Below, in pieces: positions 1 to 10,886 of a DNA stretch of 64,000 nt. Location: positions 2,127,001-2,191,000 of the forward strand of contig JARFJB010000754.1 in NCBI GenBank assembly GCA_036346205.1. The letters run 5' to 3'. The notes under the pieces are model-generated. The model was not told the origin of the DNA. It searched no databases and saw only the letters and a program-made list of their open reading frames with translations. A program made the translations under genes and the position numbers. This stretch comes from Vesta saturnalis (Eukaryota; Arthropoda; Insecta; Coleoptera; Lampyridae). Positions within the stretch are counted from its first letter, which is position 1. The number at the start of each line of letters is the position of its first letter.

Positions 1-1789
1 TTAACTAGCTTTCCCCGTTAATGTACTAGTAAAATTGCACAGGTGATAATAAGGTAAAGGCAAGGACAAAAGAAAATAGACAAGGAATTACACGTACACA
101 ATTGTTTAGTGACTACTAAAGCACGAAATACATACGTACAGTTACAATAAATTACATATAAAGAGAAATTATTCCACAGGCAAACAATTCTACTTAACAA
201 ACTGACTCCAAAAAAAAACTCATTAAAACAAACCCTTACAAGGGTAAGTTACAAATAGATCATAACATCGTGACCGATATTAGTTTGAGTGCGTTAAAAA
301 AATACAGCACCCCCTTCTCAGGTTACACATTCATCTATACAACAATAAAGACAATAAAAATAAAATTCGAGGTGTTTAATGGTCATCTGGAACCGGGAAT
401 ATGTAACCACTTGGCAATTGCAATTAGTAACCAAGGGTTATCCTGTACTCGTTCTCCAGGCCTCCCTCTACACAAATATAAATATAAACAACAAACAACA
501 ATGCTAATTCACACAAATACAAGAGTGAGGGAGCCCTGTACTGTCGTTTATTTTAGCAGATTTCAGCTTAATGAGCCCGCGTGCGAATAAGATACCTTTG
601 CAAGACAATGGTCGATTTTTAATACGTTATATAGGCTTGTAGAATTATTTGCTGCCAGCCTTAATTTATATAAAAATACCTTTAATTGATCACAGACAAA
701 TCGTTAACATACGCGGTTTAAGTTCAAAAAGGGTGACTGTTATTTACAGATTTATATTTGAAAACCACATTAAACTAACACCCGAAAAAAAAGACTAATT
801 AGCGTTGGCAAATTCAAAACAAAATGTACCCGCAAGAAATATTTGCAAGAAATATTTTAAAGACAACTGTTTATAATGAAGGTATTTCATTAACCACCTC
901 GATCTGGCTCTGTCGACACTCTAACTCTCACTCTTTTGTCCCCCGATTTCAAACTAACTACCTTTACTCCCACAATCAACCCCCATTTTTCAGAAGTAAT
1001 AAAAAAAAACAAAAAATTATTATTAACAGTTTCATATTAATTATTGAACGAAATCTTAATTTTAAAGGTATGCATTCGTCGGTAACAAGCGCAACGTTTA
1101 GGTCTCAAGTTTCAACGTACCAAACAAAGACGTCTTTGATTGCAGTGTGTACCGACGTAATTAATTACTAACTAGTGACATTTTACATCAAGAATGTGCG
1201 CATAAGAATTTCGTTACGCCCTTTCCGTAAAGCAGCTTTTAAGCGTACACCTGCTTGTCAAACCACAAACACATGTTTTTCAACCCTTAGCCAAAAAACA
1301 CTAATGGTAGCTCGCGAGAATAGCTAAAAAGAGGATTTTCTTATAAACAGTTCGATACCTCATAATTTACCTTACTTTTTTTAGGATTTTTATAAAATGA
1401 CAATAATCAACTATTTTTATTAAACCGTAAGTAATAAGTATTACGTCCCACGCCGTGCGACGTACGACGCTCGCGCCGGCTGGTTTTTAGAAAAACGCAG
1501 AAAATCTAAGCTGCCTTAGAAATACAGAATGCATGTTGCTATGGTGAAATTGTCAGTTTTCCAAATAAATTATTTGATTTATTTCGTTATTTTTATTGAT
1601 GTCATAATCAAATTATGTGTTTGTTGCTTTATTCGTGCTTTTTGTACATTACTTAATGTTAAGTGTATTTTTGGTAAATTAGTCAGGCAAAATTTTACAA
1701 GATCTGAAAAAATAGATAGGCTTCTAATTTCTAATTCCTAACTAGACAATATTTTCCTAAACTTGTGGCAAAAATGCGTGGTGAGAGCG
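1..1789. other. AT-rich non-coding stretch, nothing recognised
   Basis: Only short AT-driven open frames without recognisable domains, codon-bias contrast or splice context. It lies beyond the last visible ankyrin exon and may be intron or flank of that gene. Confidence 0.5.
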
Positions 1790-2700
1790 AAGATTAAAAC
1801 GTTGAAAATAATAGATTTATTATAAATGAAGAAAAACAGACGTTTTGGCTTAAGTAGAAATGAACAAAAATGCTTCCCTTAGAGAAATTGCCGACGTGTG
1901 TCAAACATCTAAAGATTCGGTCCTTAGAATTTTACATAAATACAGATATCGATCCAGCATCTGCACGAAAATGATGAAGAAAGAAAACTTCAATATTGTA
2001 TTTGGTTTCTAGGCAAATACTTTGATGACAACAACTTTCCATTTAAAATTCTTTAGTCAGATGAGAGTCGTTGTGTAAATGTGGGAGTCTTCAACAGGAA
2101 TAACAAGCAAATCAAAATCTAATGAGAATCATAACTTTCAAGGACACTTTGGATTTAATTGTTGGGTGGGAATTGCTGGGGAAAATATTTTAGGATCAAT
2201 ATTTTTTTATGGTCATCTAACGGGGAAAGGCATTTGGTTTTTTTAAGAGAGGAAATCGATGGGTTTTTAGACGATCTTCCAATAATATATAGGCTGGGCC
2301 TATTTTTCAACACGATGGCGTTCCACTGCATAGCTCAAGGGCTGTTTCGGATTATTTAAATAATCTGTATGGGGAAAATTGGATTGGAAACGCGGGACTA
2401 GTTAGATGGCCACCTAGATAAAGTTAAACTTTTTCATTTTTCTCTCATTTATTTGCTAATTTATTTAAATGTTTTAAATCATCTGGCCTTATCCCATTAG
2501 ATTTTTTTCTATGGGGAACAATCAAAAATGAAGTATACAGTACATCATCAGCTTCACGGGATGGGCTGGAACACAAAGTCAGAGCAACTATAAATGGGAT
2601 TACTCGTACTCAATTACGAAAAGTCGTTCGAGCGACAATTGAAAGGGTGCAACATTGTCAGCAGCAAATGGATGGTCATTTTGAAAACCTAATTGCATAA
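1790..2700 (+). pseudogene. Tc1/mariner-type transposase relic
   Basis: Decayed DNA-transposon transposase. Pieces in successive frames are in the right order for the family: an N-terminal helix-turn-helix (NASLREIADVCQTSKDSVLR near 1865-1925), a SDESR-like block near 2058, FNCWVGIAGENILGSIFF near 2153-2205, QHDGVPLHSS near 2310, SPDLIPLDFFLWG split across 2400-2518, and an intact C-terminal tail ending in a TAA at 2698. Many frameshifts and stops, plus an insert of about 75 bp at 2415-2490 that splits the last catalytic block. The same family recurs at 21.6-22.4 and 33.0-34.1 kb. Confidence 0.8.
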
Positions 2701-2760
2701 CTTTATTGTGTCTTCCTATAAAGTTTTCATTGCGTATAACGTTAATTTTGGTTACATTTT

Positions 2761-3540
2761 CTTAAATTTTAAAGTGACCAAATAGGATAGGAAAAACAGC
2801 AATTTGGAAACGTTTATGTTAAATTAGGAATTTTACTAAGATGCCCTTTTTCAAACAAAGTTTTGCCTTAAAAAAGTAAATACAAATTTAATTAACGCAT
2901 AACCAATAATAAATCGTTTTAATTTTAGCGCTCCAGATTTAAAATAAAATAAAATACTTAATATTTCGTCTAAAACTTCCATCTTTAAAGATCTTTAACA
3001 AAAAATTAAAATAAAAAATCGCAGTCGGTCGTGGCACATAATTGTGGGGCTTTGTCATATTTAATACTGGTTAAACACGGAATATGTGGTATCAAAATGT
3101 TCGTAAAAAAATATTCTTTTTTAGCATGCTAATGAGCCACCCTCATTACTATTGAAAAAATTTAGTTAAGGCGGTAAATACGAATTTGCAAGCTTTAAGC
3201 GTACCTACAAACTGATAAAAAAAACGATATTGTTTAATTTTAGGCAACCTGATGTCAAGTTTTAACCGATTCAGATTGAAATTTAAAATTTAAATATTTT
3301 TAGGTTAGGTGTGAAAAAGTGGGGTATTATTTTCAGAATGTTATTTTCTATCACAATAAACAAAAATATACCGGTTGTCTCATTTAAAATAAGAAAGTTG
3401 AGGTAATTTCCGGGCAAATCGGAAATAGAAAACAATTGAATATGTCGAAAAATCCAGATTTATCTGGCATATCTACCTACCGAATTTGATTTATTTATAT
3501 ACTCAAATAAAAAAGTGATAGAGGCGAACCACCTGTTTGA
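2761..3540. other. AT-rich stretch, nothing recognised
   Basis: No gene, clear repeat or structured motif seen before the (TA)n tract at 3543. Confidence 0.45.

Positions 3541-3542
<2 letters not shown>

Positions 3543-3584
<42 letters not shown>
3543..3584. repeat. (TA)n microsatellite
   Basis: Pure TA dinucleotide tract, abutting the left arm of the inverted repeat that follows. Confidence 0.97.
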
Positions 3585-3587
<3 letters not shown>

Positions 3588-3899
3588 GGTAAGTCGTAGA
3601 GGGTTGGTTTAAAAACAATTATTATAAATCCCATAATAAAGAATTGAATGGTGATATTACATCTCGGAAAAGTCAGCATCCCGAGTAGTTTTCTCCAGAA
3701 TGTCTCCAAAATTTTAAACGGCACCATATGTCGAAAAAGGTATTGTTGAAAAGATTGTTAAAAAGGAAGAAAGTTTTATATAAGAATTCATTTTATTACT
3801 CCCACCCTTTTAAGTAATATTCGACTAAAATTATTAAATTTTAAATTCATTATGGGGTTTATAATAATTTTTTAAACCAACTCTCTACGACTTACCGTT
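3585..3899. repeat. Foldback element with (TA)n on both sides
   Basis: Inverted arms at about 3585-3649 and 3842-3899 (AACGGTAAGTCGTAGAG and its complement, then TTGGTTTAAA and a shared AT-rich part) around a loop of about 190 bp. A (TA)n tract flanks each outer side. No coding sequence. Probably a non-autonomous foldback or MITE copy. Confidence 0.75.
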
Positions 3900-3931
3900 C
3901 TTTAAAAACATACTGAGACGGTGTTTCATTC

Positions 3932-3936
<5 letters not shown>

Positions 3937-4010
<74 letters not shown>
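3937..4010. repeat. (TA)n microsatellite
   Basis: Pure TA tract immediately after CATTCACCCTATATA. The CACCCTRTATA edge recurs at other TA tracts in the window. Confidence 0.97.
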
Positions 4011-4013
<3 letters not shown>

Positions 4014-4900
4014 AAATCACTAACAACGTCAATCTGAGGTGTAACAAGATTTATAAAAGTTATTTTATGTAGTAATCAACCGGTTTCAATATTTAATATT
4101 TACAAATAGTTTTATAACAAAAAAGTTAATCTATCTTGAAACTATGAATCTACACATGATACAGTTCCTTGAAAGGTGCTGATGCAATATTTATTTTAAT
4201 AAAACTAGAAAAATATCTAATTCTGTTTACAGTTAATAATTAATAATTTTGTATTAATATAATTTTATTTATTCTATTTTAGAATTATAATCATGTTTAT
4301 ATTATAAATGCGTGCATAAATCGGCCTTTATGGCACAGAGTAATCAAAAATTGCTAAGCTACGATTGCACTAATTATTCAAACAAGCTTCGGTATCGAAG
4401 ATTTATTAACGCTAAGAAAAATCATACATTACTATTTATAGAAATCAAAAGTACCCAGTATCCCTAACAACATCAATATAGCCAACTATCTACACAACAC
4501 TAAAATTTGCATCGGCACAACTAAAATAGAATAAAGCGTTGTATGTAACACGGGCATAACCTCCTAATTATGCCCTTAATACATAAATAACCAATACTGT
4601 TTCGACATACTAAATCTAAACAAATCGTTTTACAGTTGTTACCGTTAACGGTACTTTGCTTGTTTTAGAATGCTTCTGCCTGTGACAATAACTACGCTTC
4701 TTAATAAATTCGATAATATTTGTCAATATTGGCACACATTTTATTTATTCCTACTGTATCCACTAGTTTGTTTTATAAGAAAATATGATAATTAATTGTC
4801 TCGTTCCTTTGCAGACTATTCATTTTGCGTTAGTTATGACACACACTCTAGTATTAAAAACTTAAAAAATTAAACTAATTGTATCCTTGTGCAATACAAA
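4011..4900. other. AT-rich stretch, nothing recognised
   Basis: No conserved frame or repeat found by eye. Confidence 0.45.
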
Positions 4901-4905
4901 ACGTT

Positions 4906-4934
4906 ACATGGCGATCCTGGCAGAATCGCCATGT
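4906..4934. other. Perfect short hairpin
   Basis: ACATGGCGAT and ATCGCCATGT form a perfect 10-bp stem with a 9-base loop, just outside the left end of the element at 4953. No terminator-like T run follows. Confidence 0.7.
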
Positions 4935-4952
4935 AATGTGTATGGGGGTAGG

Positions 4953-5523
4953 GACGTTTCGTCCCCACAGTTTTGCCCCCGCCGTTTCACTACAGGCGCC
5001 GTTTCGCCCCCAACCGTTTCGTCCCCGAATATATATAGCTATATTTTTGCATAAGTAGAAATAGGGATAATAATAACACAAGGGGTGCACAATTACCAAT
5101 AAAATTCTACATGTGCATCATAGTTTTCAAATATTTCTAAGGAAAGCTATTACAGTGAAACCTCTTTAATATTATCCTACTTTTAATATCTCATTACAAA
5201 GCGATTAATGGCATGGCACCTCCATTATTACTACTACTCCTTTTGGTAATGTGATTAATGTAATTAGTTGGCTACTTAATATCATTTATTTTAGTTAAGA
5301 ATCATTTTTAATATTATTATTAATTAACAATCATTATTTTAATATTTTGTAATGTATATTATTTAATAACGATTATTTTGACAATCATGTGACTTCCAAT
5401 TATTTTCATGATTTCTCGTCGGGGGGCGAAATGGCCGGGGATAAAACGGTATAGGGGCGAAACATACAGGGATAAAACAACGGGGACTAAATAGTGGTGG
5501 CTAAACGGCGGGGGCGAAACGTC
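4953..5523. mobile_element. Non-autonomous element with repeated GGGGCGAAACG end motifs
   Basis: Ends are GACGTTTCGTCCCC (left) and its near complement GGGGCGAAACGTC (right). Inside the left end (4953-5028) the motif CGTTTCGYCCCC occurs several times, and inside the right end (5420-5522) its complement occurs several times as GGGGCGAAAC or GGGATAAAAC, so each end carries a cluster in opposite orientation. The middle is AT-rich and non-coding. This layout fits a MITE with subterminal transposase-binding repeats. The autonomous partner is unknown. Confidence 0.7.
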
Positions 5524-5837
5524 ATATAATCGTCGTATGTTGGTGTGGTTCTAATGCTCTCTTCTCCTTCACGTCAAATTGGAGACTTTCTTTTCTACCG
5601 TTTAGTTGAAAACTACAACTGTAGTGCAAAATTGACCACTCCTCTAGTGTCTATATGGATTTCTTGCAATCTTGTTTTAACGTTATTAATTCATTGGCGC
5701 CAGGTTGGTTCACAAAATTCTTAACTTTAATGTAATTACCGATCATTACAATCCAAATGTAAAAATGAATTGTCTTTAAAAAAGACACGCATAGCTAAGA
5801 GAATCGTTGCCCAGATTTGAAAAAATTTGAACTTTGG

Positions 5838-6460
5838 GTGGGTGCTTGGGTAGTTGCGTGCGTGCGTGTATGGGCGTACGTGTGCGTTTAAACGTTAAGA
5901 ACGACAAGACGTACGTACTTAAAGTTTGGTATTTAAGGTTGTTTTTATTTTCCCTGGAGCTGATTAGACTTTGGGAGAAATCCAGGGCCGGAAGAGACGG
6001 GGGTTATTAGACACATTTTTAGTTTAGTTCAAATATTTCTGAAACAGCTGTTCATTTCAAAGAAATAAAAATACCAGCGTATAGATTTTAAAATTAAAAA
6101 TTGATTAGGATTTATGTTTTTTTCATACGACGCGTAGTTTGACTGCAAAATATGGAACTTAATGCTCGTTCAATTTTTTTAGTAAGAAAATGCGTAGGCA
6201 TACTTTTTAAAGATAATTCAATTTTATTTAGCTTTTCTTGATAAAGTTTAATAAGTTACCAAATAACCTTAGAAATTAATTAAATAGGATTTAAAGTTCT
6301 TAAATTGTATTATCGGCATTTTGATTGAAGCGGGCCGTTTTGAAAAAATTTTTTTACGTTAGCATCTGTTCGTCTAACCTCTATCTGACGTAAAGGTTTA
6401 AATGTCTATCTGATATAAATTATTATTGTTGTTTTTACAACGTTGCAGAGGTTGCATAAT
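5838..6460 (-). repeat. Dispersed composite repeat with GT/CA microsatellite, minus-strand copy
   Basis: Read on the minus strand it contains, in order, the blocks GTCAGATAGAGGTTA, GATGCTAACGT, CGCGTCGT, CAGCTGTTTCAGAAATATTTGA, GGATTTCTCCCAAA, TAATCAGCTCCA, AAGTACGTACGT and TTGTCGTTCT, and then a CA/CG tract (5855-5890). The same blocks in the same order occur at 8990-9730, and in part at 11870-12210, 13930-14470 and 58.0-58.8 kb. Confidence 0.75.
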
Positions 6461-6649
6461 TATCCTAAAAAGATGAATTAGTTCATTTCTTTTAATTTCT
6501 AGTTTGGAGATGTATTGTTTCACAAGAGATATTTATAAACATATGATGCTGTAATATTTATTGAATTATCCCCACATAAAGATAATCTACCTTAATACGC
6601 CACATACCAAGTACATTGGTGTTAGAAGTATAAGCTTGTAACAGGCATA

Positions 6650-6835
6650 TACGCGAACGACCACACGCACGCGCACACACGCCCAAACGCCCGCAAACAA
6701 ACGCGCGCGCGCACCCGCACACGCTCACGCGCACGGGCACATCATGGCCGATCTTGCCGAAAGTTTCCCAAACGTTTTAAAATGAGCTTATAAGTCGATT
6801 TAGCGTTAATGAAAAAAAAGTATTGCATAAGCTTC
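6650..6835 (+). repeat. 3' part of the composite repeat: CA/CG tract and conserved tail
   Basis: CA/CG tract (6655-6738), then ATGGCCGATCTTGCCGAAA, GTTTTAAAATGAGCTTATAA and GTCGATTTAGCGTTAATG. This tail also follows the tracts at 14.4 and 58.1 kb and, inverted, precedes the tract at 32.28 kb. Confidence 0.7.
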
Positions 6836-7058
6836 TATACCTACGTATGTACGAGAATATGTAGGTGTAAAGTAAAAATAAAGGCGTTACTGTTTTTTTT
6901 ATTAAAACTGTAGATTACCTTCTTTAGATTTATGCGCTTTATATCTTCTGCATGCGCATAAGTGTGTGGTACATAGGTACTTCGTTCTATTCTTTTTTTT
7001 TGAACATGTTTTGCAGTGTAGTGCGCTATCCATGTGTAATATATAATCGAAGACTTAC

Positions 7059-7229
7059 CGTAATCGAAGTTACAAACCCAACAAAGTAGCGCAATACGTC
7101 TGTAGTTACCGGAGTCTAATTTTAGATGGCAATTCGATACCATGCTTAATTCGCAGGAGTTGTATATGTTTGATATATTCAAAATTGAGTTATCTAATGG
7201 AACATGTCCGAAGTCACCAGAATAACACC
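7059..7229 (-). other. Possible isolated exon inside a 174-codon open frame
   Basis: On the minus strand an open frame of 174 codons (7365-6841) contains a segment bounded by a CAG acceptor (7230-7232; another CAG is at 7237-7239) and a consensus GTAAGT donor (7058-7053). The segment is 171 nt, symmetric in phase, with a cysteine-containing peptide (FSGCYSGDFGHVPLDNSI; ILNIS with a possible N-glycosylation site; LCWVCNFDYG). I do not recognise a family. It could be a real exon of an unknown gene or a chance frame in AT-rich DNA. Confidence 0.25.
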
Positions 7230-7428
7230 CTGAAAACTGATACAAATCGACAAATACAAATAATTTTATTCGATATTTATGTATAACTGAAAGTTTTTGT
7301 TCTGAAATAGATAAAAGTCTACTTAACCCAGTCAAAGCAATTTTTACTCGGTATATATTGCACATATTGGTGTGTCTAATTCATTGAATGATATTGAAAT
7401 ATAGAAATAAAACTGCTATATGTGCGAG

Positions 7429-7690
7429 AGCTGCGGTACTGATTACCGAAAGTACTTAAAAAATGTACTTAAGTACTTTTAAGTACATAAGTACTTTACT
7501 GTAAGTATCCCAGAAAATCCGTGTACTGGTACGTGAACTTTTAAGTATTCGGTCTAATACTTGTACTGAAATACTTAAATTTGTTTTAAGTATTTTTTAC
7601 TTACAACTTAAAAAATACTTAAGTACTCTAGAAAGTACTTAAGTACTCGAAAAGTACTTAAAACCTTTATAACTGAAGTATTACGGATTA
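7429..7690. repeat. Cluster of palindromic AAGTACTT motifs
   Basis: Dense runs of GTACTTAAGTACT, AAGTACTT and close variants in both orientations, about ten or more in 260 bp. Similar motif clusters are known as subterminal repeats of some hAT transposons; that assignment is inference. The broken transposon-like gene starting near 8003 lies 300 bp downstream. Confidence 0.7.
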
Positions 7691-8002
7691 CTGCAAATAC
7701 TATTCAATATTTTCGATTTGCTGTCGATGTCGAAAACACGTTTCGACAAGTATTTTCTTTAATTATTCCTAAACCGCACGGACAGTGTCACTACAAAAGG
7801 TTTAGTGGTAAGTATAGTTATGTCAGTATTCTCATTGTCGGTTGACAGTTGCGTGTTGGTTGTGTACCCTTAATTACCATTGGATTTTTCGTTCTGGTCA
7901 GAAGTTGGTGAGTGTTATTAACTCCAATATAATAGTGAATATGTTAAAATTGTGCACTGTAAATAATAAGTGTACCTATTAATATATTAATTATTGTTCC
8001 AG

Positions 8003-8684
8003 AAAGAAGATAATATATTTGCTCTTTACATATAGTGAGGTTATGGGCGTATTCCAAAATATGAGAGTTCATGGCGCACTTAGAAAGAACTTGCAAAATG
8101 AAAAATATTCTACCAGGATTTTCGATTACGGTAACTTTAAACAATGTTTATAATAATACATTGTATATCTAATATTCTTAAACTTTATTATAGACGGCGA
8201 CAATAAGAGAGGTGCAATAAAGTTAACAACAACGGATGAATTAGCTGATAATGCTGAATTATGTTTAATGTTCTTGCTTGCCATTATGAAGCATCCTCAT
8301 TTACAGCACATTAATAATAAATTATTAGTACCTGGGCAGTCTCACATAGAATGGGACGGGATACATTCTATATTTGAAAAAAAGAAAAAGGAGCATCCAC
8401 TTCCAATAGAGATTGAACCAGAAAGATTTTTTGAATTTTCAGCACTATTCAAAAGTCAATTTCAACAGAGAAAAGTCAACACAGAGGGAGATAAAGTGTG
8501 CTGGAGGAGCATTAAATAGCTAAGGTACTCTCAGCAGCCTGGTGTGGTAGAATATCCAACAAGCCTTGATGACAATGAAAAATAGTTTCATGATTTCTAT
8601 AAAAATTTATTGACCAAAGAAGGTCTGCGAAATACTATACCTTATCCTGAATCGGAAGGTGACTGCGAAGAAGAAACTAATTAA
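8003..8684 (+). pseudogene. Broken two-exon gene, resembles C-terminal half of a transposon-derived insect family
   Basis: Two exons are plausible: 8003-8130 (TTGTTCCAG acceptor, GTAAC donor) and 8194-8684 (TTATTATAG acceptor). Joined, they give one frame across the splice (IFDY|DGDNKRG) to TAA at 8682-8684, interrupted only by TAG codons at 8517 and 8583. Motifs include ADNAELCLMFLLAIMKHPHL, NKLLVPGQSHIEWDGIHSI, a KKKK run and an acidic end. This recalls a widespread insect family with a DNxxxQNK...LVPGHS...CD pattern, often listed as DUF7869 and probably transposon-derived; here several pattern residues are changed. The family name is uncertain. No host function is claimed. Confidence 0.5.
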
Positions 8685-8989
8685 GTAAAAATTATATTTA
8701 CCTACACGTATATGTATTTAAGTTAAGCAAATTTCATTTTTCATTTACCCTGTTTGTTTGTGAAAACCGGTATAAGTAGTATTATTTTACTAATTTTTGT
8801 AAAAACTGGTATAAGTTCATTTTTTTGTCTTATATTTCAACTATTTAGATTTCTTAGACCACCAAATAGAAGTTTATTTGTATAATTAAAGAAAATATCT
8901 GGTGTGCAACACCACGACTATCGCACCCACAAAATGGGAATTAAAAGAAATGAAATAATTTTAATAACAATATTTTATATTCAGCTCAT

Positions 8990-9730
8990 TACGAATATAT
9001 GCAACATTGTAAAAACAAAAACAATAATCTATCTCAGAATGACTTTTAAAAGTTCATGTCAGATAGAGATTAATAGACATAAATACATGTTAACTTTAAA
9101 AAAATTCCACAGCCGCCCGTTTCTATAAGATATCAATGATATCTTACCTTGCCTTATATTAAGAAAAGTTATGTAAAATTAAATTGTCTTATAAAAAACA
9201 TGTCTACGCTTTTTCTTATAAAACTAATCGTCATTCAGATATTGAAAAAATTTGAACTAACACTTAAATTCTACCTTAGGAATTTTTTTGTCGGTAAATT
9301 ACACGTCGTATCAAAAAATTGCATAGAACATAATTAATAGATATGTTTAAGGTATATCTGGGAATTTTTATATCTGAAATATTTGACAAAAACAAAAAAC
9401 TGCCTCTAAGAAAACGCCCCTCGCCCAGCTGGATTTCTCCCAAAATATAATCAGCTCCAAGCCAAATGAAAACAAGCTTAAATACAAAATTTTAGGTACG
9501 TAAGTGTTTTCGTTCTGGAGTTATCGTGGATACAAAAATACATCCACACACACACACACACGCGCGCGCGCACGCGTCCCCGTCAGAGAGGCTGACGCAC
9601 ACACACGCGGATACGGACACACACACACACACACACACGCACGCAAGCAGAGGCAGACGCCGACGCCGGCGCAGACGCAGACGTAGACATATACGCAGGC
9701 GCAGGCGCAAACCCAGACGTAGACAGAGAA
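8990..9730 (+). repeat. Longest copy of the composite microsatellite-bearing repeat
   Basis: Block order: AATAATCTATCTCAGAATGAC, TTCATGTCAGATAGAG, AGCCGCCCGTTTCTATAA, TCAGATATTGAAAAAATTTG, ACACGTCGTAT, ATTGCATAGAACATAATTAA, GGATTTCTCCCAAA, AATCAGCTCCA, AAATACAAAATTTTAGGTACG, TTTCGTTCTGGAGTTATCGT, then CA/CG tract (9541-9640) and a GACGC-rich tract (9650-9725). No coding potential beyond repeat-driven frames. Confidence 0.8.
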
Positions 9731-10787
9731 GTGAAAAGTTCATTTTTTCAAATGAAACACACTGTATATTATTAAATATTCTGAAAGAGAATTGAAGTGC
9801 CCTTTAAATGTTGTGTCAAGTACCTATACCTAAATAGTGAGGTTTTCGAAATAAACGCAAGTTTCTATAAAATCTGATTATTTTGACATGTTTCATGTGA
9901 ATGGCCATGAAATATCAAGGTGACACTCGTCATTATAAAAATTTGACAATTAGTGCATTATTAATAGGACGTTCGGGCGTTTATCTACAATAGTGAATTG
10001 AAAAAACTAAGACATTTACCGAAGCCTGTAACTTCAGTTGATAACAACAACATAAACATTTTATTTACGAGCTTATCCTGAAGCTACCACTAGAAGTGCA
10101 AAAGAAGATGTAGGCTTAACTCATGTAATAAAAATTCTAGTTGTTCACAAACTTGAACTTGGATAAAACAATCTGAAAATATCTATAAAAGTCAAAGGAA
10201 AGAAAGTGAACTTGAATTCTAGTTTAATTAGTAGTTAGTATAAATGCAACGCTTTAATGTCAAACTATTAACATTGAAAAATTACGGTTACTGTCCAAGT
10301 TTCATTCGAGTGACAATTTTAACGACAAAGATTTGATCAATCAAGAAAGAAAGTAATAAGCATTTGAAAATATGATGTAGGGTATCTTGCTATAAAATAA
10401 TATATGTGGGTAATATAAATATTGATATTAAAAATACAAAAGTTTGGAAACATCCATTCCACATTCAATTTTATGTACCATTTTGTACATGAAAGTATGT
10501 GAAAGCATTTAATTTAGGTTGCTAATTTTTGGATGCATCACAGCACACAAACCAATAAAGCAACCATTTGTCTAAAATTGGGTCGTATATTAAATAATAT
10601 AAAAGTGATATTGAAAGGTACTATTTAATTACAGAAACTTTCTATATATCTGATTAGCAACAATGTTGCAAGTCACTGTGTTCTACTTCCTTGATAAGCT
10701 TGAGCATTATACTAATTTCCGGGTTAACGCTATCTCTCAAATTAGAACCAAATGTCAACCAATTAAATACGTTAAATCAGCCGTTAC

Positions 10788-10886
10788 CTTCATATGCGTG
10801 TTGACTTTTGCACCTTTTTCAACCAGTTCCTTAACAACATCCATGTGTCCGCATTGACATGCAACGAAAAGTGGGCTTCCGCCATC
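10788..10886 (-). CDS. ANKRD29: Ankyrin gene coding exon 5 (one repeat), last exon seen
   Basis: A 99-nt exon with DGGSPLFVACQCGHMDVVKE followed by LVEKGAKVNTHMK. TTTATAG acceptor and GTAACG donor. No stop codon is reached, so the gene continues to the left. Confidence 0.87.
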
